From the NCBI GenBank assembly GCA_947623935.1, contig CANQIE010000005.1:1-48478 (forward strand): DNA of 48,478 nucleotides, in the 5' to 3' direction. A program made the position numbers and the translations under genes. Numbering within the stretch: position 1 is the first letter of the stretch; the number at the start of each line of letters is the position of its first letter. Shown here piece after piece: positions 1-7,194 of this stretch. The notes under the pieces are model-generated. The model was not told the origin of the DNA. It ran no database searches and was given only the letters and a program-made list of their open reading frames with translations. The DNA comes from an uncultured Bacilli bacterium. GTDB taxonomy: Bacteria; Bacillota_I; Bacilli_A; RF39; UBA660.

Positions 1-33
1 AAACAAATGTAATTTGTAAGTGAGGTGTAGAGT

Positions 34-273
34 TTGAAGAAAAAAATAATTATAACTTTAGTAGTAATTATTCTATTAGTATTATTGTTTCCAATTAGAA
101 ATCAATTAAAAGATGGTGGTACAATAGAATATAAATCATTGGTTTATAAAATATCAAAAGTTAAAAGATTAACTATTGAAGAAAAAGAGGAAGAAGATAA
201 GAAAATAAAAGAATACGAACAAGGAATTATTATAGAAATACTTGGATTTGAAATTTATAACAATGTTAAATAA
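34..273 (+). CDS. Small single-pass membrane protein, unknown function
   Basis: A 79-residue protein. A TTG start is used here because it follows GAGGTG and begins with a lysine run and a strongly hydrophobic stretch (about residues 4-21), which looks like a membrane anchor with the charged C-terminal part outside. The rest is rich in Lys and Glu. I do not recognise a family. It is the first of three small co-directional genes, each followed by a copy of a roughly 37-base intergenic repeat, and no separate promoter is visible between them. The window starts just upstream, so an upstream partner may be missing. Confidence 0.6.
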   Translation: MKKKIIITLVVIILLVLLFPIRNQLKDGGTIEYKSLVYKISKVKRLTIEEKEEEDKKIKEYEQGIIIEILGFEIYNNVK

Positions 274-308
274 ATTACAATTTGTGATAGTAAGATAAAT
301 AGTAATTT
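272..308 (+). repeat. Intergenic cassette-like repeat, copy 1
   Basis: Begins AAATTAC and ends GTAATTT, a perfect 7-base inverted repeat, with the interior TTTGTGATAGTAAGATAAAT. A related unit follows the next two genes (628-664 and 908-935) and the second TfoX gene (4572-4606). It lies between a stop codon and the next ribosome site, so it would be transcribed and could fold. Similarity of the copies is read by eye. Confidence 0.6.
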
Positions 309-323
309 GGAGGAGTTGATATA

Positions 324-623
324 ATGGCTACTACAAAAGAATATAAAGATTTTATATTAGAACAATTAAGTTTATTAGATAATATTACTTGTAAATCCAT
401 GATGGGAGAATATTTACTTTATTATAATGGAATATTATTTGGTGGAATATATGATGATAGATTACTTGTTAAAATAGTAGATAGTAATAAAAAATATAAT
501 ATGCAGAAATCTATTCCTTATGAAAGTGCTAAACCTATGTATTTAGTTGATGATGTAGATAACAAAGAAACATTAAAAGATATAGTATTAGATACTTGCA
601 AAGATTTACCAAGTAAAAAGTAA
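324..623 (+). CDS. TfoX N-terminal domain protein, copy 1
   Basis: A 99-residue protein consisting of the TfoX/Sxy N-terminal domain alone, a small alpha/beta domain. The conserved features are the N-terminal helix, the KSMMGEYLLYYNG segment (about residues 24-36) with a following FGGIYDDRLLVK strand, and the AKPMYLVDDVD segment (about 69-79). The TfoX C-terminal domain is absent, as is usual for these Bacillota proteins. In proteobacteria TfoX controls competence through CRP, but the role of these stand-alone domains is unknown and no competence gene is nearby. A second copy at 4271-4570 differs at about 11 positions. The start follows GGAGG with normal spacing. Confidence 0.85.
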   Translation: MATTKEYKDFILEQLSLLDNITCKSMMGEYLLYYNGILFGGIYDDRLLVKIVDSNKKYNMQKSIPYESAKPMYLVDDVDNKETLKDIVLDTCKDLPSKK

Positions 624-627
624 TACC

Positions 628-664
628 AATTACAAGTTTGTATTAGTAAAATAAATAGTAATTT
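628..664 (+). repeat. Intergenic cassette-like repeat, copy 2
   Basis: Starts AATTAC and ends GTAATTT, with an interior TTAGTAAAATAAATA nearly the same as in copy 1 at 272-308. It fills the gap between the first TfoX gene and the next small gene. Confidence 0.6.
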
Positions 665-683
665 GTAGGAGTGGAGGAATATT

Positions 684-908
684 ATGAATAATTTTCTAGG
701 ATTAGGTATTGGATTTGGAAGGTTCATTGTAATTTTGATATGCGCTTACTTTATAATAAAATGGGCAGTAAAAAATGGAATTGAAGAAGCATATAGAGAT
801 ATTACGGGCAAAGAAACATATGAAGATAAGGAAGCAAAGAAACTTCTTGGTGAATATGCTGATGGATTTGATGAAACAAAAAAAACGAAAAAAAAGAATA
901 ATAAATGA
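684..908 (+). CDS. Small membrane protein, unknown function
   Basis: A 74-residue protein. One hydrophobic segment spans about residues 4-28 (glycine-rich, then isoleucine-rich), followed by a charged cytoplasmic-looking tail ending in a Lys/Asn-rich stretch. The start follows AGGAGTGGAGG. It is the third gene of the small-gene run and is followed by a partial copy of the shared intergenic repeat. No family recognised. Confidence 0.6.
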   Translation: MNNFLGLGIGFGRFIVILICAYFIIKWAVKNGIEEAYRDITGKETYEDKEAKKLLGEYADGFDETKKTKKKNNK

Positions 909-935
909 ATTACAATTTGTATGAGTAAGATTAGC
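908..935 (+). repeat. Intergenic cassette-like repeat, copy 3 (diverged 3' end)
   Basis: AATTACAATTTGT followed by ATGAGTAAGATTA. The first half matches the copies at 272 and 628. The second half matches the copy at 4572 better and runs straight into the tandem direct repeat at 944. Confidence 0.55.
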
Positions 936-943
936 AACTAAAA

Positions 944-972
944 TTTTAGGTAGCATTTAGGTAGCAAAATTT
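944..972 (+). repeat. Tandem 11-base direct repeat, copy R1
   Basis: Two adjacent copies of TTTAGGTAGCA, flanked by AAATTTT on the left and AAAATTT on the right, which form an outer inverted repeat. Diverged relatives stand at 1174, 3064 and 4703. In each of those three, a GNRA- or A-rich-loop hairpin terminator lies a short way upstream. Confidence 0.65.
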
Positions 973-1173
973 AAAATAAATAAAATTATTTTTTAAATTA
1001 TTTTAATTAAAAAAGGAAAAATTTGTTTTATTTTAAAGAAAAAAATGTTAGTAAGATACATAAAGGACTAAAATTTAATAGCCCCCTGAAGAGAGAGCGA
1101 AAGCTCTCTCATTTTTGTGTATTACTAAGTTTTATAAGAATTTATAGGGATTAAATAAAAACTTTAAATTAAA
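973..1173. other. AT-rich non-coding spacer
   Basis: Part of a gene-free stretch from 909 to 1285. Apart from the repeats and the terminator listed separately, it holds only A/T-rich sequence with no convincing open frame on either strand. Confidence 0.6.
1082..1117 (+). terminator. Hairpin terminator T1 (GAAA loop)
   Basis: Stem GAGAGAGC/GCTCTCTC (1091-1098 and 1103-1110) with a GAAA tetraloop, followed by ATTTTTG. It is preceded by CCCCCTGAA. The same block, with a shorter stem, recurs at 3002-3033, and a diverged one at 4655-4690. Confidence 0.75.
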
Positions 1174-1202
1174 TTTTAGGTAATATTTAGGTAATAAATT
1201 TT
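1174..1202 (+). repeat. Tandem 11-base direct repeat, copy R2
   Basis: Two copies of TTTAGGTAATA, flanked by A/T-rich inverted ends (AAATTT). Compared with R1 at 944, both halves carry the same change (GTAGC to GTAAT), so the two halves vary together. It lies just upstream of the nuclease gene promoter region (TATAAT at 1257-1262). Confidence 0.65.
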
Positions 1203-1285
1203 AAACGAAAAATGTTAAACTTTATTAAATTGATACAAGAATTATTATTTATTTGTTATAATATATCATACAAAGGAGATGAATT

Positions 1286-2293
1286 ATGATAGACAAATCA
1301 TTTCAAGAAGTAGCAAATAGGATTAAAAAGGCAATAACTAACACGCAGTTTGAAATTATGAGTGATGCAAATAAAAAGTTGGTTAATTTATATTATAATA
1401 TTGGTAAAACTTTAGAAGAAAATAGTAATTGGGGAAATAAATTTATTGATAACGTTGCAATAGAGTTAAAAATATCTTTTCCTAATTTAAAAGGGTTTTC
1501 GGTTCGTAATTTAAAATATATGAAATCTTTTTATAATGAATATAAAGATGATAATGATGAATTTGTGCAACTGGTTGCACAATTACCTTGGAAACATAAT
1601 ATTACTTTAATGCAAAAAGTTAAAGATAAGGAAATACGTAAATGGTATATGCATAAATGTCTTGAAGAAGGATGGTCAGATAGTATTTTAATTTATCAAA
1701 TAGATACGAATTTATATAATAGGCAAGAAAAAGCAATTAAGCATAATAACTTTAGTATGACTTTAAAAAAGAATAGTGATCTTGCAAGTAATATAATGAA
1801 AGAACCTTATGTTTTTGATTTGATTGAATTAACAGAAAACTATAAAGAAAAAGAACTAGAAAATAAAATGTTAGAAAAATTAAAAAATGTATTATTAGAA
1901 TTAGGTTCAGGTTTTTCATTTGTTGGTAATCAATATAAGATAACTATTGATAATCAAGATTTTTATATTGATTTACTTTTTTACCATATAAAATTAAAAT
2001 GCTATATAGCAGTAGAACTTAAAGTAACAGAATTTAAAACAGAATTTGCCAGTAAAATGGGATTTTATTTAACAGCACTTGATGAAGAAGTGAAAGATGA
2101 AACTGATAATCCTTCAATTGGACTAATATTATGTCAAAATAAAAGCAATAAAATAGTGGATTATACTTTAAAATTTATAAACAAGCCAGTAGGTATAAGC
2201 GAATATAAAATATTTGATAAATTATCAAAAGAAATACAAAGTAAGTTACCAAATGCAAATGATATAAGTAGTCATTTGGATATTATGGAGTAA
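1286..2293 (+). CDS. YhcG-type PD-(D/E)XK nuclease (DUF1016)
   Basis: A 335-residue protein of the YhcG/DUF1016 family. The N-terminal part (about 1-150) is the helical YhcG N domain, with LYYNIGKTLEE near residue 35 and the FSVRNLKYMKSFY segment near 71-83. The C-terminal part is a PD-(D/E)XK-type nuclease with Asp229 in the FYIDLLF strand and Glu244-x-Lys246 in AVELK, all catalytic residues present. Members are often found beside restriction-modification genes and on mobile elements, and a DNA-cleaving defence role is suspected but not firmly shown. It is followed after 3 bases by a DUF2441-like gene, so the two form an operon. The ribosome site is AAAGGAG. Confidence 0.88.
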   Translation: MIDKSFQEVANRIKKAITNTQFEIMSDANKKLVNLYYNIGKTLEENSNWGNKFIDNVAIELKISFPNLKGFSVRNLKYMKSFYNEYKDDNDEFVQLVAQLPWKHNITLMQKVKDKEIRKWYMHKCLEEGWSDSILIYQIDTNLYNRQEKAIKHNNFSMTLKKNSDLASNIMKEPYVFDLIELTENYKEKELENKMLEKLKNVLLELGSGFSFVGNQYKITIDNQDFYIDLLFYHIKLKCYIAVELKVTEFKTEFASKMGFYLTALDEEVKDETDNPSIGLILCQNKSNKIVDYTLKFINKPVGISEYKIFDKLSKEIQSKLPNANDISSHLDIME

Positions 2294-2296
2294 AAA

Positions 2297-2878
2297 ATGA
2301 AAAAAAGTAAAATATTTTATCATATACATAAAAATGGAGTTCATGATGATAAATGGCAAATAGGTAGTGTTTTGGAAACAACAAAAAATGAATTCACTAA
2401 ATTTTCTTTTAATTATGCACCATATTTAGATATATATGATCAAACCAATGTTCCTTTAATAAATGCTATTGAACATGCACAACAAATAAGAGATGTATTA
2501 GGTCAAATAAACTTATTATCAGAAGCAAAAAGTTGTATCAATGAATATCAAATATTAATAAGAGAGTTGGCATTTGAAGATATAAGAAAAAAAGAATTTC
2601 AAAATTTACCAAGTAGATGCAATTGTATTTATTTGTGTAGGAGCGATCAAATTGAGTATTGGAAAAAACGACTTGGTTTTCAAAATTATGTAGTTTATAA
2701 AATAGAAATATATAATGAACCATTTAAAAGTCGTGATAAATTATTACCTAATTCTCATGAATCTTATAATTCTATTTGTGAGAAAGCAAAAGTTTATTGG
2801 CAATATAATAATAGTAAAAATTTTGAAGACGATGAATATTTGTATGAAGGAAAATTTAAAATTTTAGGTAATAATTAG
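2297..2878 (+). CDS. DUF2441-like protein, operon partner of the nuclease
   Basis: A 193-residue protein that I place tentatively with DUF2441. It opens with IFYHIHKNG, and has a WQIGSVLETT segment (about 20-29) and an ENLPSRxxCIYLCR-like block near 103-115 (here LPSRCNCIYLCR). The 'FYH...W..G' opening and the later 'PSR..C.YL' strand resemble small ADP-ribosyltransferase-like folds, but that is an inference. It starts 3 bases after the nuclease stop and so is translated from the same message. A terminator and the next tandem repeat follow it. The function is unknown. Confidence 0.5.
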   Translation: MKKSKIFYHIHKNGVHDDKWQIGSVLETTKNEFTKFSFNYAPYLDIYDQTNVPLINAIEHAQQIRDVLGQINLLSEAKSCINEYQILIRELAFEDIRKKEFQNLPSRCNCIYLCRSDQIEYWKKRLGFQNYVVYKIEIYNEPFKSRDKLLPNSHESYNSICEKAKVYWQYNNSKNFEDDEYLYEGKFKILGNN

Positions 2879-3001
2879 ATATTAAAATTTTAGATTTTTA
2901 ATAAACTGTTTTAATTTTTTCTAATTTGAAATAAATAAAAACAAATGAAAAATAAGGGAAAAAGTGAAATTTTAAACAAAAAAAGATTTGAAAAAATTTC
3001 G

Positions 3002-3033
3002 CCCCCTGAAGAGAGCGAAAGCTCTCATTTTTG
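3002..3033 (+). terminator. Hairpin terminator T2 (GAAA loop)
   Basis: Stem GAGAGC/GCTCTC (3011-3016 and 3021-3026) with a GAAA loop, then ATTTTTG. It is preceded by the same CCCCCTGAA as T1 at 1082, so the two blocks are clearly copies of one element. Confidence 0.75.
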
Positions 3034-3063
3034 TTTGTTTTAAAGGGTTTTTGCGATATGAAA

Positions 3064-3094
3064 TTTTGTCTAGGCGACATTTAGGCGACAAAAT
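3064..3094 (+). repeat. Tandem direct repeat, copy R3
   Basis: Two adjacent TAGGCGACA units (TAGGCGACATT and TAGGCGACAAA), flanked by TTTTGTC and GACAAAA, a perfect 7-base inverted repeat. Same layout as R1 and R2 but with GGCGAC in both halves, again changing in step. Confidence 0.65.
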
Positions 3095-3212
3095 ATATAA
3101 AACCTTGTTTAAGAAAAATAAAAGATATTTTAAATAAATGATATAATCATTTTTGAAATAGATAGCTGTTTATAGAATATTGAAATTTAAATTACTTGAG
3201 GAGACGTATCTT

Positions 3213-3707
3213 ATGAATAAACAAGAAATATACGATTTTATAAAAAGTAAAAATATATGGTATGAAATTACAGAGCATAAGGCCGTCTATAATATGCAGG
3301 ACCTAAATGATATAGATTTACCCTATAAGGATGCAGATGGAAAAAATCTATTTGTTAGAGATGATAAAAAAAGAAATTATTATTTAATAACGCTTAAAGG
3401 AGATAAAAAACTAGATTTAAAATCGTTTAGTCATCATTATCATACACGTCGTTTAAGTTTTGCTAGTGAAAAGGACTTAATCAATATTTTAAATTTAAAA
3501 CCAGGATCTGTGACACCATTCGGATTATTAAATGATAAGTATTTAAAAGTAGTATTCTATTTAGATGAAGATTTTTTTAATGATCAAGGTATCATTGGCG
3601 TTCATCCTAATGATAATACAGCAACTATTTGGTTAAGCGCTTTAGATTTAGTAAATATTATTAAGGAACATGGAAATCAAGTAAATGTAATAAAAATAGA
3701 AACATGA
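3213..3707 (+). CDS. Prolyl-tRNA editing protein, ProX/YbaK-type deacylase
   Basis: A 164-residue YbaK/aminoacyl-tRNA editing-domain protein of the ProX type, which hydrolyses mischarged alanyl-tRNA(Pro) in trans. Visible signs are the N-terminal helix with WYEITEHKAVYNM, the LFVRDDKKRNYYLI strand region (about 47-60), the conserved LKPGSVTPFGLLND segment (about 105-118) and the C-terminal HPNDNTATIWLS block. The start is ATG 3213 because GAGGAG lies 9 bases upstream, although the frame is open further back. It heads a three-gene run with the kinase and second TfoX gene, between two tandem-repeat modules. It is a common passenger gene in Bacillota accessory regions. Confidence 0.88.
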   Translation: MNKQEIYDFIKSKNIWYEITEHKAVYNMQDLNDIDLPYKDADGKNLFVRDDKKRNYYLITLKGDKKLDLKSFSHHYHTRRLSFASEKDLINILNLKPGSVTPFGLLNDKYLKVVFYLDEDFFNDQGIIGVHPNDNTATIWLSALDLVNIIKEHGNQVNVIKIET

Positions 3708-3738
3708 AATATAAATAGGATTTTATAGGAGGAAAGAA

Positions 3739-4230
3739 ATGATGAGTAAAGTTATCGCCATAAGTGGAAAAGTTGGTTCAGGTAAGACCTATTATGCCAA
3801 GAAAATAATGGAAAAACAGAAGGTCATTCTTTTATCAAATGATGAATTAATCCATGATGTATTTCCTAATACGCACCCCAATGATCAGCAACCATTGATG
3901 GCGAACATTAATAGGTATTTAATAAAAAAAGCAACTGAAATAGTTCAAAATGGGTGTGATGTCATTTTAGATTGGGGCTTCTGGAAAAAAGAAGAAAGAG
4001 TAAAACTTACACAGTACTTTCAAGAAAGAAACATTTTCATTGAATGGTATTATATTTCTTTAGATGATGAAACATGGAAGAAAAATATAGAGATAAGAAA
4101 TAAAATGGTAAAAGAACAGGATGATGGTTCATCATTTTCTTTAAATGACGAAATTTTAGAAAGAGCAAATAAATTATTTGAAGTACCATTGAAAGACGAA
4201 AATATGATTATTATAGAAGCAAATCATTAA
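3739..4230 (+). CDS. P-loop kinase (AAA_33 type)
   Basis: A 163-residue P-loop protein with Walker A GKVGSGKT at residues 10-17, an LLSNDELIHDVFP segment after the first strand-helix unit and VILDWGFWKKEER near residue 75 (a Walker B-like Asp followed by basic residues). This arrangement matches the AAA_33/zeta-toxin-like kinase group, small enzymes that phosphorylate nucleosides, aminoglycosides or similar small molecules. The substrate cannot be read from the sequence. AGGAGG stands 6 bases before the first ATG; a second ATG follows directly. It sits between the ProX gene and the second TfoX gene, all in one direction with short gaps. Confidence 0.75.
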   Translation: MMSKVIAISGKVGSGKTYYAKKIMEKQKVILLSNDELIHDVFPNTHPNDQQPLMANINRYLIKKATEIVQNGCDVILDWGFWKKEERVKLTQYFQERNIFIEWYYISLDDETWKKNIEIRNKMVKEQDDGSSFSLNDEILERANKLFEVPLKDENMIIIEANH

Positions 4231-4270
4231 AAAAGAATGAAAGATGATTATCCTTTAGGAGTGTGATTAT

Positions 4271-4570
4271 ATGGCTACAACAAAAGAGTATAGAGATTTT
4301 GTATTGGAACAGTTAAATTCATTAGATACTATTACTTGTAAATCAATGATGGGAGAATATTTACTTTATTATAATGGAATATTATTTGGTGGAATCTATG
4401 ACGACAGGTTACTTGTTAAAATAGTAGATAGTAATAAAAAGTACAATATGAGAGAATCGATTCCTTATGAAAGTGCTAAACCTATGTATTTAGTTGATGA
4501 TGTAGATAATCCCGAAACATTAAGAGATATCGTATTAGATACTTGCAAGGATTTATCAATTAAAAAGTAA
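4271..4570 (+). CDS. TfoX N-terminal domain protein, copy 2
   Basis: A 99-residue TfoX N-terminal domain protein, same length as the gene at 324-623 and differing at about 11 residues, clustered at the N-terminus, around residues 61-62 and at the C-terminus. The core from about residue 21 to 60 is identical in both. Long stretches also match at the DNA level, which points to duplication or two captures of one cassette. It is followed by a copy of the same intergenic repeat family as its twin. The start follows AGGAGTG. Confidence 0.85.
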   Translation: MATTKEYRDFVLEQLNSLDTITCKSMMGEYLLYYNGILFGGIYDDRLLVKIVDSNKKYNMRESIPYESAKPMYLVDDVDNPETLRDIVLDTCKDLSIKK

Positions 4571-4571
4571 T

Positions 4572-4606
4572 AAATTATCCTTTGTATAAGTAAGATTATC
4601 AAGTAA
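4572..4606 (+). repeat. Intergenic cassette-like repeat, copy 4
   Basis: Contains TTTGTATAAGTAAGATTA and then TCAAGTAAAAATTTAG. It matches the copy at 908-947 over about 35 bases with few changes. Both therefore represent the same boundary type, which precedes a terminator and tandem-repeat module. Confidence 0.55.
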
Positions 4607-4654
4607 AAATTTAGTCTAAAATAAAAAAAATAATACAGGTACACAACATTGATG

Positions 4655-4690
4655 TTCCGTGAAGAGAAAGTAAATGCTTTCTCATTTTTG
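4655..4690 (+). terminator. Hairpin terminator T3
   Basis: Stem GAGAAAG/CTTTCTC (4664-4670 and 4677-4683) with an A-rich loop, then ATTTTTG. The flanks (CGTGAA before, ATTTTTGTTTATTA after) match those of T1 and T2, so it belongs to the same family. Confidence 0.7.
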
Positions 4691-4702
4691 TTTATTATTA
4701 AA

Positions 4703-4729
4703 TTTTAAGTAATATTTAGATAATAAACG
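4703..4729 (+). repeat. Tandem direct repeat, copy R4 (degenerate)
   Basis: TTTTAAGTAATA followed by TTTAGATAATA: the same layout as R2 at 1174 with one or two changes per half. It lies 13 bases after a terminator and upstream of the fic promoter. Confidence 0.55.
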
Positions 4730-4823
4730 CTAAAATAAAGTTATTAGAAATATATAAAAAGTTCTGTTAAAGATGCATTTTATGATAATTGTAGATAATA
4801 AAGTAATTTTTAACACAATTATA

Positions 4824-4889
4824 AAATATGTTAAAAAAATTAAAAAAATTTAACATATTTCTTGTATATGTTAAAAAAAGGTGTAATAT
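4824..4889 (+). promoter_or_regulatory. fic promoter with repeated ATATGTTAAA operator
   Basis: A perfect 12-base inverted repeat, AAATATGTTAAA (4824-4835) and TTTAACATATTT (4849-4860), sits just upstream of TTGTAT (4862-4867) and TAATAT (4884-4889). A third half-site ATATGTTAAA lies between those two boxes. The downstream Fic protein ends in a winged-helix-like domain, so autoregulation is a reasonable inference. Confidence 0.6.
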
Positions 4890-4912
4890 TATATATGAGG
4901 AGATGACTAACT

Positions 4913-5968
4913 ATGAAGTTATTGCCATTTAATGATTATGATTTAAAAACACCAAGAATACTTGAAGCATTAAATGAAGCTTCAAGATCGCTTGCGGAAT
5001 TAAAAGGTTTTGCTAATTCAATTCCAAATCAACATGTTTTAATTAACGCGATAACTATTAATGAAGCAAAGGATAGTAGTGCGATAGAAAATATTGTGAC
5101 TACACATGATCGTATTTATAAAGTATTAACAGAAAGTGGATTTAAAGATGAATCTGCTAAAGAAGTTGTTGATTATAGGAGTGCTATTTGGCGTGGATAT
5201 GAAATTATAAAAGAAAAAGGATTTATTTCAACGAATGTTTTAGTAGAACTTCAAGGAATGATTGAACATAATAATGCTGGTGTAAGAAAAAATCCTGGTA
5301 CTAAATTAATTAATAGTAAAACTGGAAAAGTAATTTATGTTCCACCACAAGATGAAAAGGAAATTAGAGATTTACTTCAAAATCTTGAAGATTATATTAA
5401 TGAAAATGATGACGAGGTAGATCCATTGATTAAAATGGCTTTAATTCATTATCAATTTGAAACGATTCATCCATTTTACGATGGAAATGGAAGAACTGGA
5501 AGAATATTAAATGTTTTATATTTAGTATTAAATAAGCTATTAGATAGTCCCATTCTTTATTTGAGTAATTATATTAATAAAAATAAAGATCAATATTATA
5601 AATTGTTCACTGAATTTAGAGAAAATAATAACTATGAAGATTGGATTATATATATATTAAAAGGAATTGAAGAGACATCTAAAAATACTATTGAGTTAAT
5701 TAAACAAATTCAAAATGAGATGGAGTCGTATAAGGAAGAATTTATGGCAAAATTACCTAAAATATATTCTGATGAATTATTAGATTCTTTATTCTTTGAA
5801 GTTTATACTAGAATTAATTATGTTGAAAAAAGATGTGATGTAACAAGACAAACGGCTACTACCTATTTAAATAGTTTAGTAGATGCTGGATTACTTGAAT
5901 TTGAAAAAGTAGGAAGAGAAAGTATATATAAAAATACAAGATTAATTAATTTACTAAGTAAATTTTAA
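4913..5968 (+). CDS. Fic family protein with C-terminal HTH domain
   Basis: A 351-residue Fic-domain protein, predicted to transfer AMP to target proteins. The catalytic motif HPFYDGNGRTGR stands at residues 186-197, complete with His186, Asp190 and the closing Arg197. An inhibitory helix motif SSAIEN (residues 55-60) fits the [S/T]xxxE[G/N] rule, placing it in the class with an N-terminal inhibitory segment in the same chain. The C-terminal part (about 290-345) has a helix-turn-helix look, RCDVTRQTATTYLNSLVDAG followed by a wing. This architecture is common in Bacillota. An operator-like repeat covers the promoter. AGGAG precedes the ATG. Confidence 0.92.
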   Translation: MKLLPFNDYDLKTPRILEALNEASRSLAELKGFANSIPNQHVLINAITINEAKDSSAIENIVTTHDRIYKVLTESGFKDESAKEVVDYRSAIWRGYEIIKEKGFISTNVLVELQGMIEHNNAGVRKNPGTKLINSKTGKVIYVPPQDEKEIRDLLQNLEDYINENDDEVDPLIKMALIHYQFETIHPFYDGNGRTGRILNVLYLVLNKLLDSPILYLSNYINKNKDQYYKLFTEFRENNNYEDWIIYILKGIEETSKNTIELIKQIQNEMESYKEEFMAKLPKIYSDELLDSLFFEVYTRINYVEKRCDVTRQTATTYLNSLVDAGLLEFEKVGRESIYKNTRLINLLSKF

Positions 5969-6110
5969 ATAATGATGTCCATAATGATATAACCGTAAAA
6001 TATTGAGAATGATTAAGTATTTATATGAAAAAAATTTAAATGCAACTAAAAGTTGATAGTTTAAAATTACTTTCACCTTTATAATTTATTGTGAAAGAGA
6101 GGCACTCTAA

Positions 6111-7031
6111 ATGAAATTTGGAGATAATTTAAAAAAAATAAGAATTTTGAAAAAACTATCACAAGAAGATTTAGCCGAAAAAGTAAATGTATCTAGACAA
6201 TCCATTAGTAAATGGGAAACAGGAGACGCTTATCCAACTATGAACAATTTATTAGAACTATGTAAAATTTTCCATTGTAAAGTTAGTGATTTAGTAAACG
6301 ATCATATCATTGATATGGATTCACTTGGGGATGAGGTTAAAACCAAAGTTGTCAGTTTAAAAAAAGAAGAACAAAAGAAAATGAAAGTTTTAAGTAAAAT
6401 CATTTCTATTATATCTAAAATAGGAAAAATTTTTTGTTATATTGCGATTCCTTTTCTAAGTTTAATTTTAATTGTTTCGCCTTATTTAATTGATAAAGTC
6501 GAGATAGAAGAGCATAATTTAACTTTGAATTTGTCCGATTATAATATTAATGTTTTAGAAGAAAACGATAAAATAGTCTTAAAAGTGGGCTCATTTGTTT
6601 TAGCTGATGCAGATAAAGAATTTTTAAATACTAAAGTAATATCGATATTTGAAAATAATAGTAAAGCCAAAATCATCGGTTATGTTGAAACCGGTTTTGC
6701 TGTTCTTTTAGTCACCATTATTTTGACCTCTATTATATTCAAACATTTAGAAACTTTATTTGATAATATCAATCAAGGTGAAACACCATTTACTTTAGAA
6801 AATGTTCGTTTAATAAAGAAAATTGCCTGGAAAATGATTATTATCATCCTAATGAGTAATATTGGTGGAGGTATGTTTGAACTACTATTAAACACCGATT
6901 TAAATATTGAATTTGAAACTTATGATTTGGTAGAAATATTATTCTTATTTAGTTTGTCCTATATATTTGAATATGGAAGATTATTAGGACTTGAAACAAA
7001 AGGTCAAATGTATAGTGATAGCTATGAATAA
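6111..7031 (+). CDS. XRE-family regulator with DUF2975-like membrane domain
   Basis: A 306-residue protein. Residues 1-65 are an XRE/Cro-type helix-turn-helix domain with LSQEDLAEKVNVSRQSISKW, the common Bacillota form. A basic linker follows, then about four membrane segments (near 103-128, 190-212, 240-262 and 268-290). The stretch LFDNINQGETPFTLENVRLI (about 220-239) is typical of DUF2975 membrane proteins. DUF2975 proteins normally pair with a separate small XRE regulator, so this is the fused form, probably a membrane-tethered repressor responding to envelope or solvent stress. That role is inferred. AGAGAGG precedes the start. Confidence 0.8.
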   Translation: MKFGDNLKKIRILKKLSQEDLAEKVNVSRQSISKWETGDAYPTMNNLLELCKIFHCKVSDLVNDHIIDMDSLGDEVKTKVVSLKKEEQKKMKVLSKIISIISKIGKIFCYIAIPFLSLILIVSPYLIDKVEIEEHNLTLNLSDYNINVLEENDKIVLKVGSFVLADADKEFLNTKVISIFENNSKAKIIGYVETGFAVLLVTIILTSIIFKHLETLFDNINQGETPFTLENVRLIKKIAWKMIIIILMSNIGGGMFELLLNTDLNIEFETYDLVEILFLFSLSYIFEYGRLLGLETKGQMYSDSYE

Positions 7032-7194
7032 AGATAAAATAATCAGTGAATTAATAATTAAATTAGCTATTAATTATTTATTGTCTACTTATGCTTTTGT
7101 TATTTCTTGTAAAGCAATAATATTTTAGGATTTAAATTTCACACTATTGTGATAGAATTATACTAGAAGGATTTCCAAAAAAGTAGGTGGTAAT

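Larger units (their letters stand above)
2879..3212. other. Gene-free spacer with terminator and tandem repeat
   Basis: About 330 bases of A/T-rich sequence without a credible gene. It contains a hairpin terminator at 3002-3033 and a tandem direct repeat at 3064-3094, listed separately. The promoter and leader of the next gene occupy the end. Confidence 0.6.
4607..4912. other. Gene-free spacer with terminator, repeat and operators
   Basis: About 300 bases with no credible gene. It contains the terminator at 4655-4690, tandem repeat at 4703-4729, and the operator-like inverted repeat and promoter of the fic gene at 4824-4889, all listed separately. Confidence 0.6.

Noticed and set aside
684-956. 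Minus-strand open frames opposite the first small genes
   Set aside because: They overlap better-supported plus-strand genes with ribosome sites and are low-complexity Phe/Ile/Leu sequences.
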